A DNA stretch of 64,000 bases from Mesoplasma chauliocola (GCF_002290085.1 NZ_CP023173.1:124001-188000), one strand, 5' to 3'; counted from the stretch's first letter, positions 1 through 9,210 are shown. A program made the numbers and translations. The notes: generated by a model from the letters alone, not told the origin.

Positions 1-590
1 ACACAGAAAATGAACAAGGTTATGAACAATCAGTTAAATTATCAAAAACTGATATGACTAAGTTTGAAGAAGAAAGAAGAGCAAAAAGAGATTTTAAAAA
101 ACCTTTTGTTAAAAAAGAATTTAGCAAACCAGGTGAAAGAAAACCTTTTGAAAAACCTGCTACAGAAACAACTGTTGAAGTAAAAGAAACTGTTAAACCA
201 GTTAAAGCTGCTAAAAAAGTTGAAGAAGAAGTTTCTCATGAAGAAGCACATGACTTCGTTTCAAAAATGGAAGCAAAATACAAAGCACACTTAGCTGAAA
301 CTATTGAAGATAATTCTGATGAAGTTGAAGAAAACGAATCTAAAGCTGAAAATAAAAAAGAAGCTGCACAAAAACTAACAAAAATGTCAGCAGCTGAAAG
401 AGCTAAAGTTGATGGATCACACAACATTGATGAAGAAAGATATGAGTTACAAAAATACTCAAATAAATTAAGAAGTGTTGCAATCGAAAAAAACTTACCA
501 AAAAAATTACAAGAAGTTAACTTAAGAGATTTAACTAAAAAAGAACTAATCGAATACATGAGAAAAGTTCGTGCTGCATTAGCTAAATAG
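1..590 (+). CDS. rpsF: 30S ribosomal protein S6, C-terminal part (5' end outside window)
   Basis: The open frame runs in from the left edge (frame starting at base 3) and stops with TAG; 195 codons are visible. The S6 fold itself (about 95 residues, binds 16S rRNA together with S18) would lie mostly upstream, so what is seen is a long charged tail, rich in Lys and Glu, ending in a small conserved-looking block (LRDLTKKELIEYMRK). Identity rests mainly on order: rpsF-ssb-rpsR is a classical bacterial cluster, and mollicute S6 proteins commonly carry such tails. Another lysine-rich protein cannot be excluded because the S6 core is not visible. Confidence 0.75.
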   Translation, partial: TENEQGYEQSVKLSKTDMTKFEEERRAKRDFKKPFVKKEFSKPGERKPFEKPATETTVEVKETVKPVKAAKKVEEEVSHEEAHDFVSKMEAKYKAHLAETIEDNSDEVEENESKAENKKEAAQKLTKMSAAERAKVDGSHNIDEERYELQKYSNKLRSVAIEKNLPKKLQEVNLRDLTKKELIEYMRKVRAALAK

Positions 591-621
591 TTATATAATC
601 AAAATAAGAAATATAAAATAA

Positions 622-638
622 AAAGTTCATTGAACTTT
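622..638 (+). promoter_or_regulatory. hairpin just upstream of the ssb ribosome binding site
   Basis: Seven-base arms AAAGTTC and GAACTTT enclose a 3-base loop and end directly before the AAAGGAG Shine-Dalgarno of ssb. There is no T-tract, so it is not an intrinsic terminator. It may modulate ssb translation or mark an RNA processing site; that is inference. Confidence 0.45.
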
Positions 639-655
639 AAAAGGAGCAGTAAACT

Positions 656-1111
656 ATGAACCAAGTTTGTTTAATAGGAAGAATTACAAAAGACGTTGAA
701 CTAAGAAATACAAATAATGGACAAGGAAAATTTGTTTCTTTTACATTAGCTGTTAGTGAATATTCTGGACAAAAAGAAATCACAAATTTCATTCCTTGTT
801 TTGCATTTAACAACACTGCTGAAAACATGGCTAGATTTTTATCAAAAGGAAGTCTAATTTCAGTTTCTGGAAGAGTTAATGTGAGAACTTCACAAAATGA
901 AGGAAAATATGAAACTATTGTAACTATTACTGCCGACCGTGTAAACTTTTTAGAATCTGCTAAAACTAGAGGATCAAATGCTTCAGATGAAACAAATTCA
1001 AATATAAACTTAGATTCACCTATTCAAAATAGAACATCTTCAATAACATCAAACAATGTTCAAGAAGATGAAATTATTTTAAGTGAAGATGAATCAATTT
1101 TATGAGATTAA
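656..1111 (+). CDS. ssb: single-stranded DNA-binding protein
   Basis: The product is 151 residues. An OB-fold domain occupies about residues 1-105 (start MNQVCLIGRITKDVEL, core SFTLAVSEYS, then ISVSGRVNVRTSQNEGKYET). A Ser/Asn-rich linker leads to an acidic tip ending ESILWD, the peptide that docks replication and repair partners in bacterial SSBs. The Trp of the tip is a UGA codon followed by GAT and TAA, so standard-code reading would cut off the last two residues. SSB coats single-stranded DNA during replication, repair and recombination. It sits between rpsF and rpsR as in most Firmicutes, with AAAGGAG ahead of the ATG. Confidence 0.96.
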
Positions 1112-1137
1112 TATAAATTTAGAAAGGCTACAAAATT

Positions 1138-1368
1138 ATGGCAATGAAAAAATTCGTTAAAAAAAGAAAAAAAGTTAACTTTTTTGCTAAAAACAAAATT
1201 AACTACATCGATTACAAAGATGTTGAATTATTAAAAAAATTCATTTCAGGAAATGGACAAATCTTACCAAGAAGAATTACTGGAACATCTCCTAAACATC
1301 AAAGACAGTTGGCTGTTGCAATTAAAAGAGCACGTCAAATGGCTTTATTACCATACGTAATTGACTAA
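1138..1368 (+). CDS. rpsR: 30S ribosomal protein S18
   Basis: The product is 76 residues. It shows the S18 signatures: a basic N-terminus, [43 protein letters not shown] and a closing hydrophobic LLPYVID (quoted in parts: [28 protein letters not shown]). S18 binds the 30S platform as a heterodimer with S6, whose gene lies two positions upstream. A second ATG two codons in could also serve as start; the first has AGAAAGG upstream. A good intrinsic terminator follows directly, closing the rpsF-ssb-rpsR unit. Confidence 0.97.
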   Translation: MAMKKFVKKRKKVNFFAKNKINYIDYKDVELLKKFISGNGQILPRRITGTSPKHQRQLAVAIKRARQMALLPYVID

Positions 1369-1377
1369 TCAATCCTA

Positions 1378-1401
1378 AACCATCTTCAAGGTGGTTTTTT
1401 T
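1378..1401 (+). terminator. intrinsic terminator after rpsR
   Basis: Eight-base arms AACCATCT and AGGTGGTT (one G-U pair) with loop TCA are followed by a run of T. It ends the rpsF-ssb-rpsR transcript. Confidence 0.85.
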
Positions 1402-1503
1402 GTATTTTAACATGTTTTTTTAAAATGAAAATATTTAGAAATATATTAATTAAATTAAACTTCTTTATAATAATAATTAAGTTAAAATTTAGGAGGCTGT
1501 CAT

Positions 1504-1947
1504 ATGAAAGTGATATTTTTAAAAGATGTTAAAGGTCAAGGAAAAAAAGATGAGATTAAGGAAGTAAGTGACGGATATGCAAGAAACTTTTTAATTCCAA
1601 AAGGACTAGTAAAAATCGCTACTGAAGGTAGTGTTAACTCTGTAAAAAATAGAAAAATTGTTGAGCAGCAAGAGAATGATTTGGCTATTGCTGAAACTAA
1701 ACAACTTAAAACTTTATTAGAAGAAATAACTTTAAAATTCAAACTACAAATTAATGAAGGAAAAGCATTTCACTCAATTTCTAATCAAGATGTTGTAGAT
1801 CAACTAAAAAAATCATATAAACTAGATTTAGATAAAAGAAAGTTTGTTAGTTTTAAAAATCTTAATCAAATTGGCCTACATTATTTAGTTATTAAACTTG
1901 GCTATGGTGTTGAAGCAAAATTAAAAGTAGAAATTCAAGGTGTGTAA
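1504..1947 (+). CDS. rplI: 50S ribosomal protein L9
   Basis: The product is 147 residues, the usual L9 length. The N-terminal rRNA-binding domain has the signature [15 protein letters not shown] and [17 protein letters not shown]-like sequence (here GLV), followed by a long connecting helix (about residues 41-75) and a C-terminal domain. L9 sits at the base of the L1 stalk and helps keep the reading frame. A start with AGGAGG seven bases upstream is clear. It is followed after one base by dnaB, an order (rplI-dnaB) shared across Firmicutes and mollicutes. A TATAAT at about 1466-1471 may serve as its promoter. Confidence 0.96.
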   Translation: MKVIFLKDVKGQGKKDEIKEVSDGYARNFLIPKGLVKIATEGSVNSVKNRKIVEQQENDLAIAETKQLKTLLEEITLKFKLQINEGKAFHSISNQDVVDQLKKSYKLDLDKRKFVSFKNLNQIGLHYLVIKLGYGVEAKLKVEIQGV

Positions 1948-1948
1948 A

Positions 1949-3295
1949 ATGAGTAGAAAAGATATGAGCGAAAACAATTTATATGCTATTGAAAAAATGG
2001 TATTGGCAATTGCTATGCATTCACCAAATGCATTACCTGATATCATTACAGGATTAGTTGCTGATGATTTTTTAGACTCAACATATAAAACAGTTTTTCA
2101 AGCTATTATTGATCTTCAATCAGAAAGTAAAGAAGTAACAATTAATTCAGTTGCTAATCAACTTGAGAAAAAAGGTAATTTAGAAAAAATTGGCGGAATC
2201 GAAAGACTGCAAGACATTGCACTAGATTTCTTTTCAGATGAAGGTATTGAAAATTTTATTGAAGAAATTTTTTATGCCAGTGCTTCTAGAAAGTTTGATG
2301 CAGCTTTAAGACGTGTTCAAAATTTAAGAAAAGAAGAACAAATGGATATTGAAACATCAATGAATGAAATGCAAAAAGAACTTTTAAAGATCGATTTAAA
2401 TGCACAAAAAAATGATGTTAAGAGTATTCATTCTTCAACTGAATTATTAATTAAAAAAATTCAAGAGTTAGAAAAAAGAAGTGAATCTCTTACTGGTATT
2501 CCTACTGACTTATATGAGTTAGACGAAATTACTTCAGGTTTACAAGAAGGTGATTTAATTATCCTTGCAGCTAGACCAAGTATGGGGAAAACAGCTTTTG
2601 CACTTAACTTGGCATATAATGCAGCAAGGCATAAAAATGGTGTAGCAGTTTTTTCATTAGAAATGCCAGCAGAACAATTAACTCAAAGAATCATGACAAT
2701 GGTTTCAAAAATTGATTCTCGCAAATTGAGAACTGGTAAAAATATTTCAAAGGCAGAATGAAGTAATTTACTAGCTTCAAAAGAAATTGTTTCTCAATTG
2801 CCAATTTATATTGATGATACTCCTGGAATAACAGTACAACAAATACAATCAAAGTTATACAAATTAAAAAGAGATCATGATGTTAAATTTTGTGTTGTTG
2901 ACTATTTACAATTAATTAGTTCAACCAATAGTAATGGTGATAGACAAAATGAAATTTCAAATATTTCAAGACAACTTAAAAGAGTTGCAAGGGAATTAAA
3001 GATTCCAATAGTTTGCTTATCTCAATTATCAAGAAGTGTTGAAAAGCGTGAAGATAAAAGACCGATTATGTCAGACTTACGTGACTCAGGGGCTATTGAA
3101 CAAGATGCAGATATTATTATGTTTTTATATCGTGATGATTATTATAAACATAAGGACCCTAATGAAGAAGAAAACAAAATTGTTGATCAAGTTAGTTCAA
3201 CAGATTTAATTCTTTCTAAACATAGAAATGGTGCAACAGGAACAATAAATATTTTGTTTGATAAAGGCCATGGTAAATTCATGGATAAAGGGTAA
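1949..3295 (+). CDS. dnaB: replicative DNA helicase (DnaB family)
   Basis: The product is 448 residues, read through one UGA Trp codon at 2759. The N-terminal all-helical domain (about 1-110) recruits primase; a linker helix follows; the RecA-like C-terminal domain has Walker A ARPSMGKTA, motif H1a VFSLEMPAEQ, Walker B/H2 VVDYLQLI, H3 IPIVCLSQLSR and H4 with SDLRDSGAIEQDADII. It unwinds DNA as a hexamer ahead of the replisome. Mollicute annotations often call it dnaC. ATG at 1949 is chosen since it lies one base after the rplI stop with a GGTGTG-like site inside rplI, suggesting translational coupling. Confidence 0.96.
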
Positions 3296-3300
3296 TTAAA

Positions 3301-3322
3301 GTGGGATAAATCCCATTTTTTT
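3301..3322 (+). terminator. intrinsic terminator after dnaB
   Basis: GTGGGAT and ATCCCAT arms with a tight AA loop and a seven-base T run follow the dnaB stop within six bases. The TATAAT at 3325-3330 directly behind it is a possible -10 for the next gene. Confidence 0.8.
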
Positions 3323-3359
3323 GTTATAATTATTCAAGATAAACTCATAAGGAGGATTT

Positions 3360-4790
3360 ATGAAAAAATTATTATCTATTATTACAGCGTTAACAGTAGC
3401 TTCTTCAGCAACAAGTAGTTTAGTTTCATGTAAAGTTTTAACAAATCCATTTGACATTAGCTTTAACAATTGAAAAACATTAGAGTCTTTAAAGTACGAA
3501 TTTAATGAAATTACAGGAGAGTATGAACAGAACCAAAATTACGAAAATAAAGAAGAAGATGTGAAAAAAGCTTTAGATGGTGCTTATGGAGCTTTTGGTT
3601 CAACTATTGTTTCAGACATAATTAATTCTTTATTTTACAATGCAAATTTAAATGTAACTAAAAACTCTCAAAGAGTTTGACAGTACTTATATACAAATGA
3701 TGATACTAAAGATAAAGGTATTTATGCTGATGGGCAATTCAGAACAGCAGGAATTAGTAGTAAAAATGAAGCTGAAGTAAAAGCTTACTATGAAAATGTA
3801 ACACAAGTTGCTTCAATTTTAGGATATAGTCAATGAAGTCAAAATGGTGCAGATAAGCGATTGGATGATGATACTATTAATTATATTAATCAAATGTTTG
3901 ATAGTTCAAAAAATCAAGGAATTACTGATGTAAAAATTGACACAAATTTATCAGTTTATAATGGAAAAGTTAACTTATTTGAATCAGAAGATAATAGCGG
4001 AACTTATGATGAAAATACAAAAAAAACTTGAACATCTGGAGAAGACAAAAATTATGTTTCAAATGAAATTTATAAAAACCAATGAGCGATAGATAATGAT
4101 AAATATGAAGAAACTATATTAGGTACAAACTTTGGTGTTGATCCATATTCTCAATTATTCATTTCAGAAGTAAATGGTTTAGACGAAACAATTTCAAATT
4201 TAAATAATAATATTACTATTAATCAAGTAACAGAACAATCAGAAGAAAATAAAAAACATGAACAAGGTGAAATATTGAATTCACAAGATTCATCTTCAAA
4301 TGATAGCGAACAAGGTATTGAATTTGAATATGTTCAAAAAGAAAACAAAGATAAAAATAATAATGTAACATCTTACACTTATACTCCTTATGCATACGGT
4401 TATGCTTTAATTCCAATGCAAAATGTAAAAATGCAAATTACATATAATGATGACAGAGATTTGAGAACAGGTGAGGCAAGGGGTAATGATTACATTCTTG
4501 ATGTTGAAGTTTCTGGTTTAAACGCTGCATTTAAACCAGTATTGGGATTTACAACAGAAATTGATAAAAATCAAAATCTAATAAATACAAAGGATAGAAA
4601 ACCTTACGTAGGTTGAAGATTTGCTGGATATCAATTTAATTCAAAAAATATTTTAGGTTTTCAAGAAGATGGGAAAGCTTTTACAGAAAGACCAGACAAA
4701 AATATGACACCAACAAATAAAAAATTTAATGATTTTAAAATAGAATCTTTAAAAATAGTAAAACAAGAAAAGCAAGAAAATAGTAATTAA
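3360..4790 (+). CDS. lipoprotein of unknown function
   Basis: The product is 476 residues with several UGA Trp codons. It starts MKKLLSIITALTVASS, a typical Entomoplasmatales lipoprotein signal, with lipobox LVSC and Cys24 as the predicted lipidated residue, so the mature protein should be anchored on the outer face of the membrane. I do not recognise a domain in the rest: it is rich in Asn, Asp, Glu, Tyr and Ser, with a low-complexity stretch (SQDSSSNDSEQG, about residue 307) and a C-terminal half with YTYTPYAYGYALIPM. AGGAGG precedes the ATG. It is a single-gene unit between two terminators. Likely a surface protein; no function is claimed. Confidence 0.9.
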
Positions 4791-4816
4791 TGGTGTATTT
4801 ATCTACATCATTTTTT
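4789..4816 (+). terminator. intrinsic terminator after the lipoprotein gene
   Basis: Nine-base arms AATGGTGTA and TACATCATT (one G-U pair), six-base loop, then six T. The stem begins inside the stop codon. Confidence 0.8.
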
Positions 4817-4905
4817 ATTAGCACAATACGTTTTTTGTTTAAAAATGCAAAAACAAATTAATATAAGTATAATATATATAAGTATTTTACTTGAAAGGGG
4901 ATATG

Positions 4906-5820
4906 ATGAATTATTTTTTACAATGGCTGATGTCAGAAAATCATTTAGCATACGCTTCAAGTTTGTTGACTTTTATATGCTTAATATTATTTTGATTAGG
5001 CTCATTTTTTTACAAAAAATATTTAGTTAAAAAAGGTGAATTATTTATTTCTCCAACTTTTAATACTAAAAATATTACTTATATGGGAATAATGATTGCA
5101 TGTTCTGTTTCAGTAACAGTTGTTATTTCTTTAGTTGCCCCAATAACGGTTTTCCCTCCAATTAGAGTTGCTTTTGAAGGAATAATGATCAAAATAACAG
5201 GAATGATTTTTGGACCAATAATTGGGTTAATAGTAGGTTTAATTACAGAATTACTTACTATGCTATTTATTCCATCATTTATACACCCCGCATATTTCAT
5301 AGTAGCTATCGGATTTGGATTTTGAGCTGGTACTTCTTCATTTGCATTTAAGTTAAAGTCTAAACAACAGTGAGTGACAGTTTTAGTTATAACTGTATTT
5401 ATTCTGCTTGCGACAATATTCTTATATAACACATTACAATATTTACCAGCAGAAGATGGAAAAGTAAAATTATTTGGTTTAGCTGTTAAAAAAGAATTGA
5501 TCCCAACAATATTTATTTTTATGATGTGCGCAATGTTAGGATTATGTTATGCGATTTGTGGAATCTTCATATTATTAAAAAAACAAAGATGATTGCAGAT
5601 AATTTTACCGACATTTTTAATATGCATAGTTACAGAAATTTTAATTACTGTTTTAGTGGCATCTTGAGGAGATTCAAGTTTGCTTACATCAAATAGTAGT
5701 GATGGTTATATAAGCATGGTTGCCTTGAGGGTTGTACAAATACCGGTCAAAATAATTTTTAATACAATTTTATTATCAACTGTTTATTATGTGCTTAGAC
5801 CTTTAATTAAAAACAAATAA
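4906..5820 (+). CDS. ECF transporter S component, substrate uncertain
   Basis: The product is 304 residues and very hydrophobic, with about six or more membrane segments (for example near residues 16-35, 60-80, 90-118, 125-145, 158-178, 195-218). The segment FPPIRVAFEGIMIKITGMIFGPIIGLIVG resembles the S-component signature of the FolT-like/ECF family (a basic residue, then a small-residue helix with GPxxGxxxG). S components capture a vitamin and dock on the shared EcfA-EcfA'-EcfT energising module, which is encoded at the end of this window. ATG at 4906 is preferred over 4903 because AAAGGGG ends five bases before it. cysS follows after 21 bases, so both are probably cotranscribed. Substrate (folate or other) cannot be decided here. 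Confidence 0.75.
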
Positions 5821-5841
5821 AATATAAAAGAAAGGACTTTT

Positions 5842-7167
5842 ATGAAACTATTTGATACTTTATCACAAAATAAAAAGCATATTAATAAAAAAGCTATCAA
5901 CATTTATTCATGCGGTCCAACGATTTATGACTTCATTCATATTGGTAATGCAAGACCAATTCTTTTAATGGATACTTTAATTAGATTTCTTGAGACAAAT
6001 GGAATTAAAGTAAATTTTCTACAAAATATAACTGACATAGATGACAAGATCATTCAAAAAGCAATTTCTGAAAATACTACTGAAAAGGAAATAACAAATA
6101 AATATTTAAGTGCCTTTTTAGATAATTTAAATAAGCTTAATATAAGAATGCCAAATAAGCTTATACCTATAAGTGAAAAGATTAATGAGATGAATAATTT
6201 TATTAACATTTTAGTTAAAAAAGAAGCAGCTTATAATATTGATGGTGATGTTTATTTTGATATTTCAAAATATCAAAAAGAGTATGGCAAATTGTCTAAT
6301 AAAAAAATTGATGATTTAATTTCAGGAAATAGAGTTGAGATAGACCTTAAAAAGAAAAACTCTTTAGATTTTTCTGTTTGAAAAAAAACAAACTTAGGGA
6401 TTAAGTTCGATTCTAGTTTCGGAAAAGGTAGACCAGGTTGACATACAGAATGTGCGCTTCTTATTGATGAATACTTTGACGGCGAAACAATTGATATTCA
6501 TTCTGGAGGAATTGACTTGCAATTCCCACATCATGAAAATGAAAGAATTCAATATGTAGCAAAAAACAATAAAGAATTAGCGAATATATGAATGCATAAT
6601 GGTCACTTGACAATTGATGGTGAAAAAATGAGTAAATCAATTGGAAATGCAATGACTTTAACCAATTTTTTAGAAAATTATCAAGCTGACATTTTAAGAT
6701 GAGTTTTTTTAACAACACACTATAAGCAACCGCTAAATATTTCAGATGATTTAATTGAACAAGGCAAAAAATTTATTACAAAATTAAATAACCTTTCAAA
6801 AAAAATTAAACAAAATTTAATAATTGAATCTTTAAAATTAGATAAGCAAATAGATTTTTCTTATATTGAACAATTTAATCAATATATGAGTGATGACTTA
6901 AATACATCAAGAGTACTCACTTTAATAGAAGAAATTTTGAAAGATATTAATAAAATTATTTTGTCAAAAGACTTTTCATTGTTAAGTTTGAAAATTAACT
7001 CTCTTAACTATATCTTAAGTACGTTAGGAATTTCATGCAGTATTAAAACAGTAGTTACACAAGAAGAAGAGAAATTATACAAAGATTGAAAAGAAAAAGT
7101 AACTCAAAAAGATTTTGAAAATGCAGATTTATTAAGAAATGAATTAATTAAAATGGAGGTTTTATAA
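5842..7167 (+). CDS. cysS: cysteinyl-tRNA synthetase
   Basis: The product is 441 residues, slightly short for the family (about 460). The class I catalytic domain has the HIGH-type motif HIGN at residues 33-36, a zinc site formed by Cys24 (YSCGPT), the WHTEC cysteine and the HHEN histidine, and KMSKS at residues 262-266. A helical tRNA-binding region follows, and several Trp are encoded by UGA. It charges tRNA-Cys in the cytoplasm. AAAGGA lies ahead of the ATG. The gene is followed one base later by rlmB; the cysS-rlmB-rpmG-secE-nusG order is that of Bacillus, with mrnC and yacP missing between. Confidence 0.97.
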
Positions 7168-7168
7168 A

Positions 7169-7897
7169 ATGGAAAATTTAGATTTAATTTATGGCAGGCA
7201 TGCTGTTAATGAATTCATTAAAAAGCATCCAAATTTAGTTAAAAGAGTTTGAATTTCAAGTGACTTTAAAATTGATATAGATCAACATTTTTTTAAAATA
7301 ATTCATACTGATAACAAAGAGATTCAAAGTTTAATTGGTATCGAAGCTAATCATCAAGGTGTTGTTGCAGAAGTTAAAGAATTCAATTATAAACCTTTTG
7401 GTGAATCACTTAATGAATTAAAGGATTTGGAAAGTGGATTAGTTTTAATTTTAGATCAAATTCAAGATCCCTATAATTTTGGTGCAATTATAAGGAGTGC
7501 TAGTCTTTTAGGGGTAGATAGCATTCTTATATTAGATCACAAACAAGTTTTAGTAAATTCAACTGTTGTTAAAACTTCAGCTGGCACTGTTTATGATATG
7601 AAAATAAGCAAAGTTACAAATATAAGTAACGCAATTAAAGATTTACAAAAAAATGGTTTTTGAATTTATTCAACACATTTAAATTCTGATTCAATTGATA
7701 TGCGAAAAGTTGATTTTGCAAATAAGACAGCAATAATTATTGGAAATGAACATAAAGGTGTGAGCGAATTGGTTATGAAAAATAGCGATATGAATGTTTT
7801 TATACCTTCTTCAAATACAATTGATTCATACAATGCTAGTGTTGCCACATCTTTAATTCTTTATCATGTTGCCAATTATATTGGAAAACTAAAATAA
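7169..7897 (+). CDS. rlmB: 23S rRNA (guanosine-2'-O-)-methyltransferase, TrmH/SpoU family
   Basis: The product is 242 residues. An N-terminal L30e-like substrate-binding domain (about 1-75, YGRHAVNEFI) precedes a SPOUT knot domain with the three SpoU motifs: LDQIQDPYNFGAIIRSA (motif 1), IIIGNEHKGVSE (motif 2) and IPSSNTIDSYNASVATS (motif 3). In Bacillus and E. coli RlmB methylates G2251 of 23S rRNA; the exact target here is inferred from family and position. The GGAGGT site lies within the end of cysS, indicating coupling. A promoter and leader hairpin for the next gene overlap its 3' end. Confidence 0.9.
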
Positions 7898-7909
7898 TAA
7901 ATGTATAAT
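7881..7909 (+). promoter_or_regulatory. promoter for rpmG-secE-nusG
   Basis: TTGGAA (7881-7886) and TATAAT (7904-7909) are exactly 17 bases apart. The -35 lies within the last codons of rlmB. Transcription would begin near 7916, a few bases before the leader hairpin. Confidence 0.65.
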
Positions 7910-7922
7910 TAACATAGTTATT

Positions 7923-7942
7923 AGGAGGTAGCCCTCCTTTTT
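7923..7942 (+). terminator. GC-rich hairpin with short T run between rlmB and rpmG
   Basis: AGGAGG and CCTCCT arms with loop TAGC are followed by four T. It could terminate the cysS-rlmB transcript or act as a start-proximal attenuator of rpmG-secE-nusG, since the promoter TATAAT lies only 13 bases upstream. The left arm is a perfect Shine-Dalgarno sequence held in the stem. Confidence 0.6.
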
Positions 7943-7972
7943 AATTAGATAAAACTTGATTGGAGGGTTAAT

Positions 7973-8137
7973 ATGCAAAAATCAAAATCTACAAAAAAAA
8001 TAATTTTAGTTTGTGAAGATTGTTTAAGTAGAAACTATTCAATAAACAAAAGCAGCTTAACTCAAAAAGAACGTTTGGAAATTAAAAAATTTTGCTCAAT
8101 GTGTAATAAACACACTCTACATAAGGAAACAAGATAA
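7973..8137 (+). CDS. rpmG: 50S ribosomal protein L33, zinc-binding type
   Basis: The product is 54 residues, too short for casual gene finders. It keeps both cysteine pairs of the C+ form (CEDC near residue 14, CSMC near residue 42) around [21 protein letters not shown], so it should bind zinc. L33 is a surface protein of the 50S subunit near the E site. TGGAGGG precedes the ATG by seven bases. The stop overlaps the secE start (TAATG), and the rpmG-secE-nusG order is standard in Firmicutes. Confidence 0.94.
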   Translation: MQKSKSTKKIILVCEDCLSRNYSINKSSLTQKERLEIKKFCSMCNKHTLHKETR

Positions 8138-8490
8138 TGGCAAAGAAAAAAAATAATGAACTTTTATTAGAAAACGAAGTTAAAATTACTGACTCTGAAA
8201 TTAATTTAGAAGAGTCAAGCAAAAGCAAAAAGCAAAAAATTAAAATTTCAAAAGAAACAAAAAAATCAATCAAAGTTAAAAAACAAAAAGAAAAGAAAAA
8301 TATAAAATTAACAATTAAAGAATTACCAATTAAAATTGTTAAGGAAATAAGCAAAATTAAATGATCAGGTTGAGATAACTTGAAAAAGAAATATATAATT
8401 GTTTTGCTGTTTATGATATTTTTTGCAGTGTTATTCTTTTGTATAGGATTAGGAATAGAAGCACTGTTTAAATTAATTCAAGCATACTAA
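8137..8490 (+). CDS. secE: preprotein translocase subunit SecE
   Basis: The product is 117 residues. A long Lys-rich cytoplasmic region (about 1-75) precedes the conserved amphipathic helix and one C-terminal membrane helix (KYIIVLLFMIFFAVLFFCIG, about residues 86-105). SecE clamps the SecY channel, whose gene is in the spc cluster of this window. Two UGA Trp codons lie just before the membrane helix. The low-complexity N-terminus is longer than in Bacillus (59 residues in total there). It overlaps rpmG by one base and precedes nusG by eleven. Confidence 0.9.
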
Positions 8491-8501
8491 GAGGAGAAAA
8501 T

Positions 8502-9122
8502 ATGAACAAAGAAGAAATATTAAAATTAGAAGCTGACATTTTATCATCAAAAGGTCAATGATTTGTTGTTAATTCACAAACAGGACATGAGGAAAAAGTT
8601 TTAAATGACTTAAAAAACAAAATTAAAGCAGAAAAAATGGAAGACCAAGTTTTTGATATTAAAATTTCAAAAGGATTAGTTTTATCAAAAACAGGTAAAG
8701 AAAAGGAAAAAAACTTATTTCCAGGTTACTTGTTTATAAATATGGTAATGTCAGAAGAATCATGATTTGTTGTTCGTAACACTCCAGGAGTGACAGGATT
8801 TATTGGTTCATCAGGACGTGGGGCAAAACCATTTCCACTAACAGTTGATGAAGTTATTGAAATGTTAGTTCCAAAAACAGAGGTTATAAAAGAACAAATT
8901 AAACCTGAAAATGAGGCAGTAGTTAAAAAGCCATTATTTACAGCTCCATTTGTAGTTGGTGATTTTGTTAGAGTTAAAGAAGGAATTAATGCTGGTGAAG
9001 AAGGAGAAGTAAGTTCAATGGACTTTGAAAAAGGTGTTGCTGTTGTACTTATTGAAATGTTTGGTAGATATACAAATCTTGAAATTGCTTTTAGTGATGT
9101 TGAACCAGTTAAGGAATATTAA
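8502..9122 (+). CDS. nusG: transcription termination/antitermination factor NusG
   Basis: The product is 206 residues. The NGN domain (about 18-120) shows QWFVVNSQTGHEEKV, PGYLFINMVM and WFVVRNTPGVTGFIGSSG; the C-terminal KOW domain (about 150-206) shows FVVGDFVRVKEGINAGEEG. NusG binds RNA polymerase and couples transcription to translation or Rho-independent pausing. GAGGAG precedes the ATG. A terminator follows at once, closing rpmG-secE-nusG. Confidence 0.97.
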
Positions 9123-9132
9123 TATTTAAATT

Positions 9133-9153
9133 AAATGACGTTAGTCATTTTTT
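9133..9153 (+). terminator. intrinsic terminator after nusG
   Basis: Seven-base arms AAATGAC and GTCATTT, loop GTTA, then T run. Confidence 0.75.
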
Positions 9154-9185
9154 ATTATGTTAAAATATTTAAAAGCAAAACTGAT

Positions 9186-9210
9186 CTAATCTAACGTTAA
9201 TCGCGATTAG
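9186..9210 (+). promoter_or_regulatory. nested palindromes upstream of rnj
   Basis: Arms CTAATC and GATTAG flank the element; inside are the perfect 12-base palindrome TAATCGCGATTA (9198-9209) and TAACGTTA (9192-9199). A CGCG core stands out in such AT-rich DNA. It could be a repressor site or an RNA hairpin in the leader of the RNase J-like gene. Confidence 0.4.

Noticed and set aside
1949-3295. Apparent split genes (dnaB, cysS, oppB, oppA, atpA, secY and others) that look frameshifted
   Set aside because: All breaks are in-frame UGA at places where family members have Trp or another aromatic; they vanish with genetic code 4.
5079-5432. A 117-codon minus-strand frame opposite the ECF S component gene
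   Set aside because: The plus strand has a well-supported membrane protein there when UGA is Trp; the minus frame has no start signal.
5821-5841. Possible T-box or riboswitch before cysS
   Set aside because: The gap to the upstream gene is only 21 bases, too short for any such element.
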